From positions 1-35,488 of the IMG/VR virus record IMGVR_UViG_3300047554_000238: 35,488 nt of DNA, one strand, 5' to 3'. Positions 1 to 7,399 of the stretch are shown here, one piece after another; the stretch's first letter is position 1, and every line of letters starts with the position of its first letter. Below the pieces are notes generated by a model. It saw only the letters and a list, made by a program, of their open reading frames with translations, ran no database searches and was not told where the DNA came from. This stretch comes from a virus. The translations under genes and the position numbers were made by a program.

Positions 1-66
1 GACTATGACTTCAAAGCTTTTGGATTCGGTCTGCTTATGGCACTACACGACTGGGATGCAAAATGA
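1..66 (+). CDS. 3' end of an unidentified upstream gene (partial)
   Basis: Reading frame 1 is open from the first base and ends at a TGA at 64-66. The visible 21 residues end in FGLLMALHDWDAK. The stop overlaps the ATG of the next gene as ATGA, a typical translational-coupling junction in phage operons, which supports the frame being real. Too little is visible to identify a family. Position just upstream of the head-assembly genes would fit a portal protein or another head gene, but that is inference from gene order only. Confidence 0.6.
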   Translation, partial: DYDFKAFGFGLLMALHDWDAK

Positions 67-482
67 GTATATTAGATAGCTACGAATACGGAATCAATTC
101 AACCAGTGCAGGCTTCTCTAAGTTGGAGCCTTGGAGCGTTGAAATTGAAGACGTGAAAATTACATGGGTTCCAGGGTCACCATATATCATCGGTGACGAC
201 TCGTCCGAAGCGGAAGAAGTTATTTACCAAATTAATAAGTTCATCAACTTCTCCGAGGTAGATGAAGACGGCGCATACATGCTGACCCCTGTAGGCCCTA
301 TCTTTGCTGGCAACAATAGCTCTCCCTACATGGTCCGCCATGCGATAGAATCAATCTACGGTGACACTACTGACCTAGTGTTCTCGGAAACTGCTCCCGA
401 GCTTGAACCAGAAGACCAAGAAGATGAAGTCATTCCAGCTGACCGAGACTTCAATGACCCAGAAGAGCAGCCAACTAACTAA
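63..482 (+). CDS. Small acidic protein of unknown function in the head module
   Basis: A 139-residue protein I do not recognise. The body has alternating hydrophobic and polar residues as in a beta-rich fold (for example VKITWVPGSPYIIG), and the last 35 or so residues are strongly acidic and probably disordered (ELEPEDQEDEVIPADRDF). No signal peptide or membrane segment is seen. The ATG overlaps the upstream stop (ATGA), which fixes the start by coupling. Location ahead of the protease and capsid genes suggests a virion or assembly role; this is inference. Its 3' end overlaps the putative 40-residue gene that follows. Confidence 0.75.
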   Translation: MSILDSYEYGINSTSAGFSKLEPWSVEIEDVKITWVPGSPYIIGDDSSEAEEVIYQINKFINFSEVDEDGAYMLTPVGPIFAGNNSSPYMVRHAIESIYGDTTDLVFSETAPELEPEDQEDEVIPADRDFNDPEEQPTN

Positions 483-576
483 TAAGAAAGCAGAGAGTTA
501 TGGTAGACTTGATGAAGAGGCTAAGGCTTTGCTCGTCTTCCAAACTTTCAAGAAGAAGGTAAAAATTAATGGCTAA
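454..576 (+). CDS. Putative 40-residue basic protein, overlapping both neighbours
   Basis: An ATG at 454 opens a 40-codon frame ending with TAA at 574-576. It overlaps the last 29 bases of the upstream gene and the first 8 bases of the downstream gene (TAA inside ATGGCTAA). It fills the otherwise empty 86-base gap between 482 and 569. The product is lysine-rich, with a plausible amphipathic helix (LDEEAKALLVFQTFKKK) that looks protein-like rather than random. No convincing Shine-Dalgarno precedes the ATG, so translation would rely on coupling or a different start. Function unknown. Alternative: noncoding spacer; the competing 20-codon frame at 500-562 has less protein-like composition. Confidence 0.5.
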   Translation: MTQKSSQLTNKKAESYGRLDEEAKALLVFQTFKKKVKING

Positions 577-940
577 TCAGATTCCTGAGAACGCACCTGG
601 ACTTTTTGACGTCCACCTATACATCAACCCTCAGACCCTAGAGGTAGAGGGCCTATTTGCCTTCACATTTATGGGTATGGTAGTTCGCGACGGCGGCGAC
701 TGGGTACCAGCACGTCGAGAAGAGACTCGACTGAATGAATTCACTAAATTCATCGATTACGAAATTGACTGGGACGTAGATTTCAAGGCAGTAGAAGACC
801 TAGCCGAAGGCGAAGAACTTCAAGAGCACGAGATTGTTCAGGCTTACGACAACAACACCCTTACCTGGGAAATGATTAAGAAGTACTGCGTCCTTGTTAG
901 CGACGAGAATGGTCGCAACCCAGAAGCAGCAAACCAGTAA
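569..940 (+). CDS. Unknown head-module protein, 123 residues
   Basis: Family not recognised. The N-terminal half is beta-like and aromatic (LFDVHLYINP, LFAFTFMGMVVRDGGDW); the second half is acidic and probably helical (DFKAVEDLAEGEELQEHEIVQ). There is no membrane segment or signal peptide. The ATG is preceded by AAGAAGG at a good distance, supporting this start. It lies 19 bases before the large LysM-bearing gene and is in the same operon. A structural or assembly role is inferred from position only. Confidence 0.75.
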   Translation: MANQIPENAPGLFDVHLYINPQTLEVEGLFAFTFMGMVVRDGGDWVPARREETRLNEFTKFIDYEIDWDVDFKAVEDLAEGEELQEHEIVQAYDNNTLTWEMIKKYCVLVSDENGRNPEAANQ

Positions 941-959
941 CTAAATAAAGGCGTCTCAA

Positions 960-3900
960 ATGGTAGATTTCATTGGTCGCGACGGTAACGTTGTTCTATT
1001 CAGCAACGGGTCCGATGCGGTAGCAATCAACACTGACCTCAACCTTGTGGTCGGTGTAGGTGAGCACGCCGTACTTGCGTCTGCACGCAACTGGGAGCAG
1101 ACTGACGAGACTCCATCAGACTCCCTCATAGAACTTGCCAGTGGTGCCGTTACTACTCTCGACATCAATGTCATAACCGCATCTGCCCGTATGTACACTA
1201 TCCCAGATGGTGCTAAGGCTGAAGCAAAGAAGGCCCTTGAATGGCGTAAAGAGCACAAGCGTGGTGGAACCCCTGTAGGTCTCAACACTGCTCGCACCCT
1301 AGCTAAGGGTGGACAAATAGGCATCGAGAAGATTCGCCACATTGCTAAGTACTTCCCTCGTCACGAAGTTGATAAAAAGGGTAAAGGCTGGAAGCCAGGG
1401 GATGACAAGTTCCCAAGCAACGGACGAATCGCCTGGGCACTCTGGGGCGGCGACGCCGCATGGCGTTGGGCCCGTGCAATCGTTGAGCGCGAAAACAAGA
1501 AGTCAGTTACAGCTGGCGGTTATGCACTGCCTGGCTACCACGACAGCGTAGACACCTACAAGACTGCTGGCGACTACGATGCCAACGTAAAAGCGTTTAA
1601 GGACGCCTACGAGCTAGAAGAAAACTATGGACCAGAGTTTATGGCTCGCGTCTGCATGGATGGTTCTGGCGTTGACCGTCTATACAAAATCGACATCAAC
1701 GGCAAGGTTTGCGTCTGGGACGACGGCGTCTGGGACGACCTGGGCCATGTTGATGGAGACATCTGGCTATACGACAACGCTCTTGATGACCCATACGACC
1801 ACGTCCAGAAGGACCACTTCCTAATTGACCCAGAGTCTGCTGTCTATATTTCAGCAATGCTTCAGGCAAACCCTCACGGCAAAGTTCGTATCGAAGACAT
1901 GGACCCAGACGAGGCTAACCTTGTTGCTATGGGTCTTATGGACGAAGACCTACAGATGCTTGACTACGCTCTAGTTGCCGCTGGTGACTCAATGTCTGGC
2001 TCTAAGCCAAAGGGAGCTGTAAAGGCTGGCGATGGTCAGTACACGGGAGCCGAGCGTTCGGCTATTGCTAGCCAAGCTCCTCGTGATGCTACTGGTAAGT
2101 TTGCCAAGGCTGGTGGTCGTGCCGTTATCGGTAACGATGCATCTAAGGGTGCTGGAACAATTGTAGGTAGAAGTAGCATTGCTGGAAACATCAAGTTTAA
2201 GCTTGACTCGACTGGCAAGACCATTGACATCCCTGCCAAGTTCAGTACCCCAGAGGACAAGTTTGTTGCTCCTCAGGCTCCAAAGGTTGACTTCGGTAAG
2301 CCACTAAACGTTGAGGGTATCCTAGGCGAGCCACGCACCCCTCAGAGTATGCCTAATGCTCAGCTTCCTGGAACCTTACCTCCAATGGACCCAGCTGGCC
2401 TAAAGAGTGTTCTCAACGACTGGGATGGCTATGTCGCCGAACAGCGTGCATCTTTCAAGCCACTAACCGACAAGCAAGTTCGTCAGTACGCTAAGGACAC
2501 CAACCAGAAGGTTCGTGAAGTTGGCTCTGAGACCCGTACTCCTCTCCCTGGTCAAAAGAATGGTCCTACTGGAAACGTAACCACCGTCAAGGACGGCAAG
2601 CTAGTTACCCAGTCTGGTCCAGCCCCTAGGTCTAGCGGCTCTACAGGCAAGTCTGCCCCTACTGCTCCAGCTGCCCCTGCTGGTCCAGTTGCTCAGGCGC
2701 AAGGCACTGGCAAGGCAAAGGCCTTTAAGCCAGCAGTTACGACTGACTCGAAGGACGGTGGAGAGAAGCCAGTAGTTCCTCCTCGTCCGTTCAACGATGG
2801 CAAGATGGATAGCAAGACAACTTCTAAGCTTCTTGCTCCTCTTAACAAGAAGAGTTCTGGAACTAGCGGAGCCAAGCTTGTTGCTCCACTGTCTGGCAAA
2901 AGCCCTACGCAGAAAATCTTTAAGGATGTCCCTGTTGAGAAGCGTCTCTACACAGGCAGCAAGGCTCAGGATGCTTTGCGCGATGATAGAAACGCTGACC
3001 GCAAAAAGGGCCGCGAGGCTGATGCTCAGGACAGACTACGCGACGTCAAGAACGCCGAGCGCAAGTCTGGCGCATCTAGCGTTAAGCCAAAAGCAGGCGG
3101 TAAGGGCGGCTCTGGTTCTGGCAAGGCTTCAACTGGCGGAACCTTTACCAAGGATGGTCAGTACGTAATTCAGAAGGGCGACAACCTGTGGGCTCTTGCT
3201 GAGAAGTACAAGCCTAAGGGTGAAACAACTGCCAGCTACTGGAACAAGGTTATGAAGGCTAACCCTAAGGGTAACTTCAAGTCTGGCAACCCTAGCCTCA
3301 TCTACTCGGGTGAAAAGGTAAACCTTCCAGGTGTTACTGGTCCTGCAGCTCCGTCTAAGCCAAAATACGGCGATGACAACCGCGACAGCCTAAAGCCAAG
3401 ACCTGCAACTCCTGGCAAACCTTCGAGCGATGAGCGTCGTGACAGTCTCAAGCCTAAGACAGGCAAGCCGTCAAGTGACGAACGCCGAGACAGCCTGAAG
3501 CCAAAGGATAAGCCAGCTGCTAAGCCTAGCAGTGACGAGCGTCGTGACAGTCTCAAGCCTCGACCTAAGCCAGACGCTAAGCCTAGCAGCGATGAACGTC
3601 GCGATAGCCTTAAGCCGAAGACAGGTAAGCCTAGCAGTGACGAGCGTCGCGACAACCTGAGACCAGAGCAGAAGCCATTCTTGGATAAGCCAGTCGAATC
3701 TGGTGTACCTAAGTCATTGCAGAAGCCAAAAGGCCCTGCCACTCCGCGTCAGGCTGATGGTCCTGCCAAGAGAACCACTAGCGACCCTAAAGACAAGGGT
3801 ATGGCTCCTGGTAAACCAGCTGCAAAGCCTTTCCTAGACAAGCCAGTAAACTCTGGAGTCCCTAAGTCACTACAAAAGCCTAAGGGACCTGCTACTCCTC

Positions 3901-4130
3901 GCCAAGCCGATGGCCCAGCTAAGCGTACTACTAGCGACCCTAAGGATAAGGGCATTGCTCCAGGAAAGCCAAAGCCTAACCTAACCCCAGGAACCAAAGT
4001 AGGACCTTCTACCCTGCCGTCTAACCAGCCGCAGAAACAGCCAGGTGGTTCTCGTGTAGTTTCGAACAAGCCGTCAATTCCAGACAGCATCATCAAGCGT
4101 GGCAAGTCTGGCACCAAGAAGCGCAAATAG
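960..4130 (+). CDS. Large head-module protein with LysM-like domain and C-terminal tandem repeats
   Basis: A 1056-residue protein. About residues 78-180 form a domain with GRIAWALWGGDAAWRWA and a conserved-looking basic helix region; I know comparable WGGD segments from other phage virion proteins, without an assigned function. Residues 374-381 read PRDATGKF, a motif also found in the next gene. Residues about 735-788 look like a LysM domain (YVIQKGDNLWALAEKY), a family that binds peptidoglycan or chitin-type glycans. The C-terminal 270 residues are Pro/Lys/Ser-rich, with five full copies of PSSDERRDSLKP and two 49-residue repeats, and are probably disordered. A weak AAAGGCG precedes the ATG. 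Likely a virion component, either a capsid-associated or an ejected internal protein; the role is inferred from its neighbours and the LysM domain. Confidence 0.7.
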   Translation: MVDFIGRDGNVVLFSNGSDAVAINTDLNLVVGVGEHAVLASARNWEQTDETPSDSLIELASGAVTTLDINVITASARMYTIPDGAKAEAKKALEWRKEHKRGGTPVGLNTARTLAKGGQIGIEKIRHIAKYFPRHEVDKKGKGWKPGDDKFPSNGRIAWALWGGDAAWRWARAIVERENKKSVTAGGYALPGYHDSVDTYKTAGDYDANVKAFKDAYELEENYGPEFMARVCMDGSGVDRLYKIDINGKVCVWDDGVWDDLGHVDGDIWLYDNALDDPYDHVQKDHFLIDPESAVYISAMLQANPHGKVRIEDMDPDEANLVAMGLMDEDLQMLDYALVAAGDSMSGSKPKGAVKAGDGQYTGAERSAIASQAPRDATGKFAKAGGRAVIGNDASKGAGTIVGRSSIAGNIKFKLDSTGKTIDIPAKFSTPEDKFVAPQAPKVDFGKPLNVEGILGEPRTPQSMPNAQLPGTLPPMDPAGLKSVLNDWDGYVAEQRASFKPLTDKQVRQYAKDTNQKVREVGSETRTPLPGQKNGPTGNVTTVKDGKLVTQSGPAPRSSGSTGKSAPTAPAAPAGPVAQAQGTGKAKAFKPAVTTDSKDGGEKPVVPPRPFNDGKMDSKTTSKLLAPLNKKSSGTSGAKLVAPLSGKSPTQKIFKDVPVEKRLYTGSKAQDALRDDRNADRKKGREADAQDRLRDVKNAERKSGASSVKPKAGGKGGSGSGKASTGGTFTKDGQYVIQKGDNLWALAEKYKPKGETTASYWNKVMKANPKGNFKSGNPSLIYSGEKVNLPGVTGPAAPSKPKYGDDNRDSLKPRPATPGKPSSDERRDSLKPKTGKPSSDERRDSLKPKDKPAAKPSSDERRDSLKPRPKPDAKPSSDERRDSLKPKTGKPSSDERRDNLRPEQKPFLDKPVESGVPKSLQKPKGPATPRQADGPAKRTTSDPKDKGMAPGKPAAKPFLDKPVNSGVPKSLQKPKGPATPRQADGPAKRTTSDPKDKGIAPGKPKPNLTPGTKVGPSTLPSNQPQKQPGGSRVVSNKPSIPDSIIKRGKSGTKKRK
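3370..3666 (+). repeat. Tandem PSSDERRDSLKP-coding repeats
   Basis: Five full copies of a 12-residue unit begin at about 3420, 3469, 3525, 3583 and 3631, after one degenerate copy (DNRDSLKP) near 3376. Spacers between copies vary in length. Copies differ at many synonymous positions (for example TCGAGC, TCAAGT and AGCAGT for the Ser-Ser pair), so the protein sequence is more conserved than the DNA. The unit is charged and lacks hydrophobic residues, as expected of a disordered linker or a multivalent binding tail. Confidence 0.9.
3672..3971 (+). repeat. Two 147-base direct repeats, 153-base period
   Basis: Copy 1 spans 3672-3818 and copy 2 spans 3825-3971. Each encodes 49 residues beginning KPFLDKPV and ending APGKP, containing PKSLQKPKGPATPRQADGP. 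The protein copies are nearly identical (VESGVP versus VNSGVP, GMAPG versus GIAPG), while the DNA has drifted at synonymous sites. This indicates a duplication retained under protein-level selection. Confidence 0.9.
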
Positions 4131-4185
4131 GCTTTAGCGGTCCAAAGTATACTAGTTATAAGCGTTTAAACAGAAGGCATAGCAA

Positions 4186-7100
4186 ATGGCAGAAGCTCAG
4201 AAGGTTGCCCCTCAGCCTAAGGGTGGTACAGCGGTGACTCCCGCTACATCTGACGTACCTCCCCTGTACATGGCTATTGTGTCTCCTGATGACCCGACTG
4301 CTGTTATGCAGGTTGTCGCGCTAACTCCTGAGAGCACCACTTCTACAGCACCTACCACTTTTAAGCGTGTTGAAGGTAAGTGGGTTAAGGATGAGCAGAT
4401 TCTTCGTGACTTGAAGTCTGCTACTCCTCCCCCTGTAGTTCCACTAGACGCTACTGTTCTTGATGACGTTCTAAAGCAGACCGACAAGGTCAGCCCAGCC
4501 ATCACTGCTTCTGGTCTTATTCCTATCTTCCGTCTTACTGACCTTGATGAAATCATGGAGAAGGAAGAAGAGATTAGCGAGATAGACAGCCTGGTTGCTT
4601 CTATCTGGCAGCCAGGAAGCGAATACGTCGCAGATGAAGAAGACTACTTCTCTATGCTTTCTGCTGAAGACTACGCTTTGCTTGAGGCTGAAGGTCTCCT
4701 AGAGGATTTCTCTATTCAGGCTGCTGGCGGTATGGACCGCAACCGTGGTAATGCCGAAGAGCTTCGCCGCTACTGGACTGTAGGTAAGGGTGCTGCCAAG
4801 ATTCGCTGGGGGACTCCTGGTGACTGGACCCGCTGCGTCCGTCAACTTTCAAAGTACATGGGACCTCGCGCAAAAGGTTACTGCCAGCTCCGTCACAAGG
4901 AAGTTACTGGCGTCTACACTGGCAGCCGTTTCAACCCAGGCAACGAGAACTCGATGGACGAGATGTTCTCGAACCGAGTCATAGAGCAGGCGTTCTTGAA
5001 CGCCAAGGCTAACGAGGCTCGTTCTCGTATGTCTTTGACTGCTGGTGCTACTCCTGCTGGCTATGGTTCTCAGTTTTCTATTCCTCTAGTTCTCCCTGAA
5101 GACCACGAGTCTGGTGATGGACGTAAGTTCAAGCCAAACTCGATTGAGATTAGAGAGCTTCCACTGCCTTTGCTTTGGCAGTACAAGACTGGAGACGGTC
5201 ACACAGGTTCTGTAGTCGTTGGCCGTATCGACTACATGGAGAGAATTGATGGCGGTATTGGAAACGCATATGGTGTGTTTGACAATGGCCCTCACGGTAA
5301 AGAAGCTGAGCGTCTAGTTCGCAACGGATTCCTTCGTGGCGTATCTGCTGACCTCGACCAGTTTGAAGCAAAAGAAGACAAATCTGAAAACGGCTCGGAT
5401 GAGCTTGGCGATGAGCTTGGCAAGAACAAACTCACCATCAACCACGCTCGCGTGATGGCCGTCACTATCGTACCTAAACCAGCCTTCCAAGAATGCATCA
5501 TCATGCTAGTAGATGGCGAAGAAGAAGAGGAAGAAATGATTCCTGAAGATGGAATTTATGAGGAGACTATCGAGGCTCCAGAAGACAATGCAGCTGCTCT
5601 AGTTGCATCTGGCTTCTTGTCTGCTCCTATCCCTGCCGTCCCACCGCGTGACTGGTTCACTAATCCAGCACTCAGCAAGCCAACCCCACTAACTGTTACT
5701 GAAGATGGTCGTGTCTACGGTCACATTGCTGCATGGCACGTCAACCACATTGGACTACCTAACAACACCAAGCCACCTCGCTCACGCAGCAAGTACGCCT
5801 ACTTCCACACTGGTCTAGTCCGCACCAACGATGGCAAAGATGTTCCAGTTGGTCAGCTAACTCTTGCTGGCGGTCACGCTTCGCTACACGCTAGCGCAGC
5901 TCAGGCAGCTAAGCACTACGATGACACTGCATCGGCTATCGCTGACGTCCACGCTGGCGAGGACCAGTACGGCATCTGGGTAGCAGGTTCGCTACGTCCA
6001 GAAGCTACCGAGGCTCAGATTCGTGCTCTACGCGCTTCGGCTCCTTCAGGTGACTGGCGTCCAGTTGGCGGCTCGCTTGAGCTTGTTGCTGTCTGCCAGG
6101 TCAACGTTCCAGGTTTCCCAATCGCTCGTGCTCTTATGGCTTCTGGCTCGGTAGTTGCTCTTGTAGCTGCTGGTGCGTTTGAGATGGCTATGATGCGCTA
6201 CGACGCAGCTGGTCGTCTTTCGGCTAAGGCTGACGCTCTTAGTGCTCTAAGTGCTAGCGTCGACACACTTAACATCAAGGAGCGTATCGCTGCTCGTCGT
6301 ATGGAAGCCGAGTTTGGCTACATCTCTCGCGACGAGCGTGAGAAGCTAGCCGCTAAGGGCGAGGCTCTTCCAGACGGTTCATACCCAATCCGCAACGTTG
6401 ACGACCTAAAGAATGCTATTCAGGCTTACGGACGCTCTAACGAATCAGACCGAGCCAAGGTTCGCAAGCACATCATTAAGCGTGCTAACTCGCTCAAAGT
6501 CCGTCACATGATTCCTGACGAGTGGAAGGACCTGGCTTCTAAGGAAGCTACCTTCGCTGTCGACTCGATGCGTGCAAAGATTGCTGCTCTAACTGCTGCA
6601 ATCCCCCTACCTCCAGAGGTTGACGAAGCTGACGTCAAGGCTGTAGCCGAGGCTAAGAAAGCTGCAGACGCAGAGCGCGAGCAGATTGAAGCTGAAATCG
6701 AAGCAAGCAAGAACGGTGAAACCACTGTTGTTGACAAGTTTGGTCCAGGCGGACGCACTGCAAAGTACGTTCCTGGTAAGACTCAGCCTCGTGACGCTGC
6801 TGGTAAGTTCCGTAAGGTTCTTGCTCGTCTAAAGCAAGACCTAGGTGTTGCTGGTCTTCAGAGCGTTCTGAAGGAAGTCGAGCAGGCTGAGAACCTCGAG
6901 TTTGCTGGTAACTACGCAGGTGCAGCTGAAGCAGCTGGAAACCTAATTAACACTATTGACCGTCTCGACTCAGGTGCTCTAGATGCAACTAAACTCGAGA
7001 ACGTAAGAAACACCGCTGGTGAACTTGGAAAGGTGATTGCCAACCTACCGTTGCCATTCACTAACCAAGCCCAGAAGGTGCGCTTTTCAGATTTACCTCC

Positions 7101-7272
7101 AGCGTTGAGCAATCTTATCGACGATATGATTACTCGCGTTGAGGCAAAAATTGGCAAGGAAGATGCAGATATTGCAACCGCAGATTTGAAGTCTTTCATG
7201 TCAGGTGGAGATGTATATAGCCAAGCTGAGATTTCATCGAAGATGGCTACATTGCTCCGACTCCTTACCTAA
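4186..7272 (+). CDS. Multidomain prohead (capsid maturation) protease
   Basis: A 1028-residue protein built as a string of domains. Residues about 185-246 (NAEELRRYWTVGKGAAKIRWG) match a segment I know from actinophage head proteases. Residues about 297-440 resemble the HK97-type prohead protease: LPLPLLWQYK, then a candidate catalytic His339 (DGHTG) and candidate Ser387 (FLRGVSADLD). Residues about 486-660 form a second domain (GRVYGHIAAWHVNHIG, PPRSRSKYAYF) typical of actinophage proteases. Residues about 719-783 (ALPDGSYPI, KAHIIKRA-like) resemble DUF6582. PRDAAGKF lies at 868-875, followed by a helical tail. The protease would cleave scaffold and capsid precursors during maturation. It is several times longer than simple HK97 proteases (about 200 residues). 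AGAAGG precedes the ATG. Catalytic residues are inferred by alignment from memory. Confidence 0.8.
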   Translation: MAEAQKVAPQPKGGTAVTPATSDVPPLYMAIVSPDDPTAVMQVVALTPESTTSTAPTTFKRVEGKWVKDEQILRDLKSATPPPVVPLDATVLDDVLKQTDKVSPAITASGLIPIFRLTDLDEIMEKEEEISEIDSLVASIWQPGSEYVADEEDYFSMLSAEDYALLEAEGLLEDFSIQAAGGMDRNRGNAEELRRYWTVGKGAAKIRWGTPGDWTRCVRQLSKYMGPRAKGYCQLRHKEVTGVYTGSRFNPGNENSMDEMFSNRVIEQAFLNAKANEARSRMSLTAGATPAGYGSQFSIPLVLPEDHESGDGRKFKPNSIEIRELPLPLLWQYKTGDGHTGSVVVGRIDYMERIDGGIGNAYGVFDNGPHGKEAERLVRNGFLRGVSADLDQFEAKEDKSENGSDELGDELGKNKLTINHARVMAVTIVPKPAFQECIIMLVDGEEEEEEMIPEDGIYEETIEAPEDNAAALVASGFLSAPIPAVPPRDWFTNPALSKPTPLTVTEDGRVYGHIAAWHVNHIGLPNNTKPPRSRSKYAYFHTGLVRTNDGKDVPVGQLTLAGGHASLHASAAQAAKHYDDTASAIADVHAGEDQYGIWVAGSLRPEATEAQIRALRASAPSGDWRPVGGSLELVAVCQVNVPGFPIARALMASGSVVALVAAGAFEMAMMRYDAAGRLSAKADALSALSASVDTLNIKERIAARRMEAEFGYISRDEREKLAAKGEALPDGSYPIRNVDDLKNAIQAYGRSNESDRAKVRKHIIKRANSLKVRHMIPDEWKDLASKEATFAVDSMRAKIAALTAAIPLPPEVDEADVKAVAEAKKAADAEREQIEAEIEASKNGETTVVDKFGPGGRTAKYVPGKTQPRDAAGKFRKVLARLKQDLGVAGLQSVLKEVEQAENLEFAGNYAGAAEAAGNLINTIDRLDSGALDATKLENVRNTAGELGKVIANLPLPFTNQAQKVRFSDLPPALSNLIDDMITRVEAKIGKEDADIATADLKSFMSGGDVYSQAEISSKMATLLRLLT

Positions 7273-7399
7273 AAAGTAAGGTAAAATTAGTTATAGGTGG
7301 AGTGCCTCCACGCCTAGATGCGTGTTAGTCCCTCGGCCTGACTGTTCACCCGTAAGTGCAATCCCGCGCTTACTTTAATAACTGGCCTAAGGAGGTACA
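7273..7399 (+). promoter_or_regulatory. Structured leader upstream of the capsid gene
   Basis: This 127-base gap can form three hairpins: CCTTAC/GTAAGG (7263-7268 with 7276-7281, straddling the protease stop), GTGGAG/CTCCAC (7297-7302 with 7306-7311) and GTAAGTGC/GCGCTTAC with one G-U pair (7352-7359 with 7366-7373, followed by TTT). None is a classical terminator. No clear sigma-70 promoter is seen. The element sits directly before the most highly expressed phage gene, so roles in RNA processing, stability or partial termination are plausible but inferred. Confidence 0.5.
7389..7395 (+). promoter_or_regulatory. Strong ribosome binding site of the capsid gene
   Basis: AAGGAGG lies 4 bases before the GTG at 7400. 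The spacing is short, but the match is full, and no other start nearby has a comparable site, so it supports the GTG start. Confidence 0.75.

Noticed and set aside
3417-3666. CRISPR-like array
   Set aside because: The repeats are coding, vary at synonymous sites and have unequal short spacers that are also repetitive; there are no unique spacers.
3302-3742. Minus-strand open frame of 146 codons with repeated RRSSLLGL units
   Set aside because: It is the antisense shadow of the PSSDERRDSLKP repeats; repeats without stops in one frame keep the other strand open. There is no ribosome binding site or operon context.
4148-4153. Possible promoter before the protease gene (TATACT)
   Set aside because: No -35-like hexamer lies at 16-18 bases upstream, and the gene is in a continuous operon.
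7290-7375. tRNA-like or small leader peptide gene before the capsid gene
   Set aside because: The hairpins do not form a cloverleaf with an acceptor stem or anticodon arm, and the 7-codon frame at 7318-7341 has no ribosome binding site.
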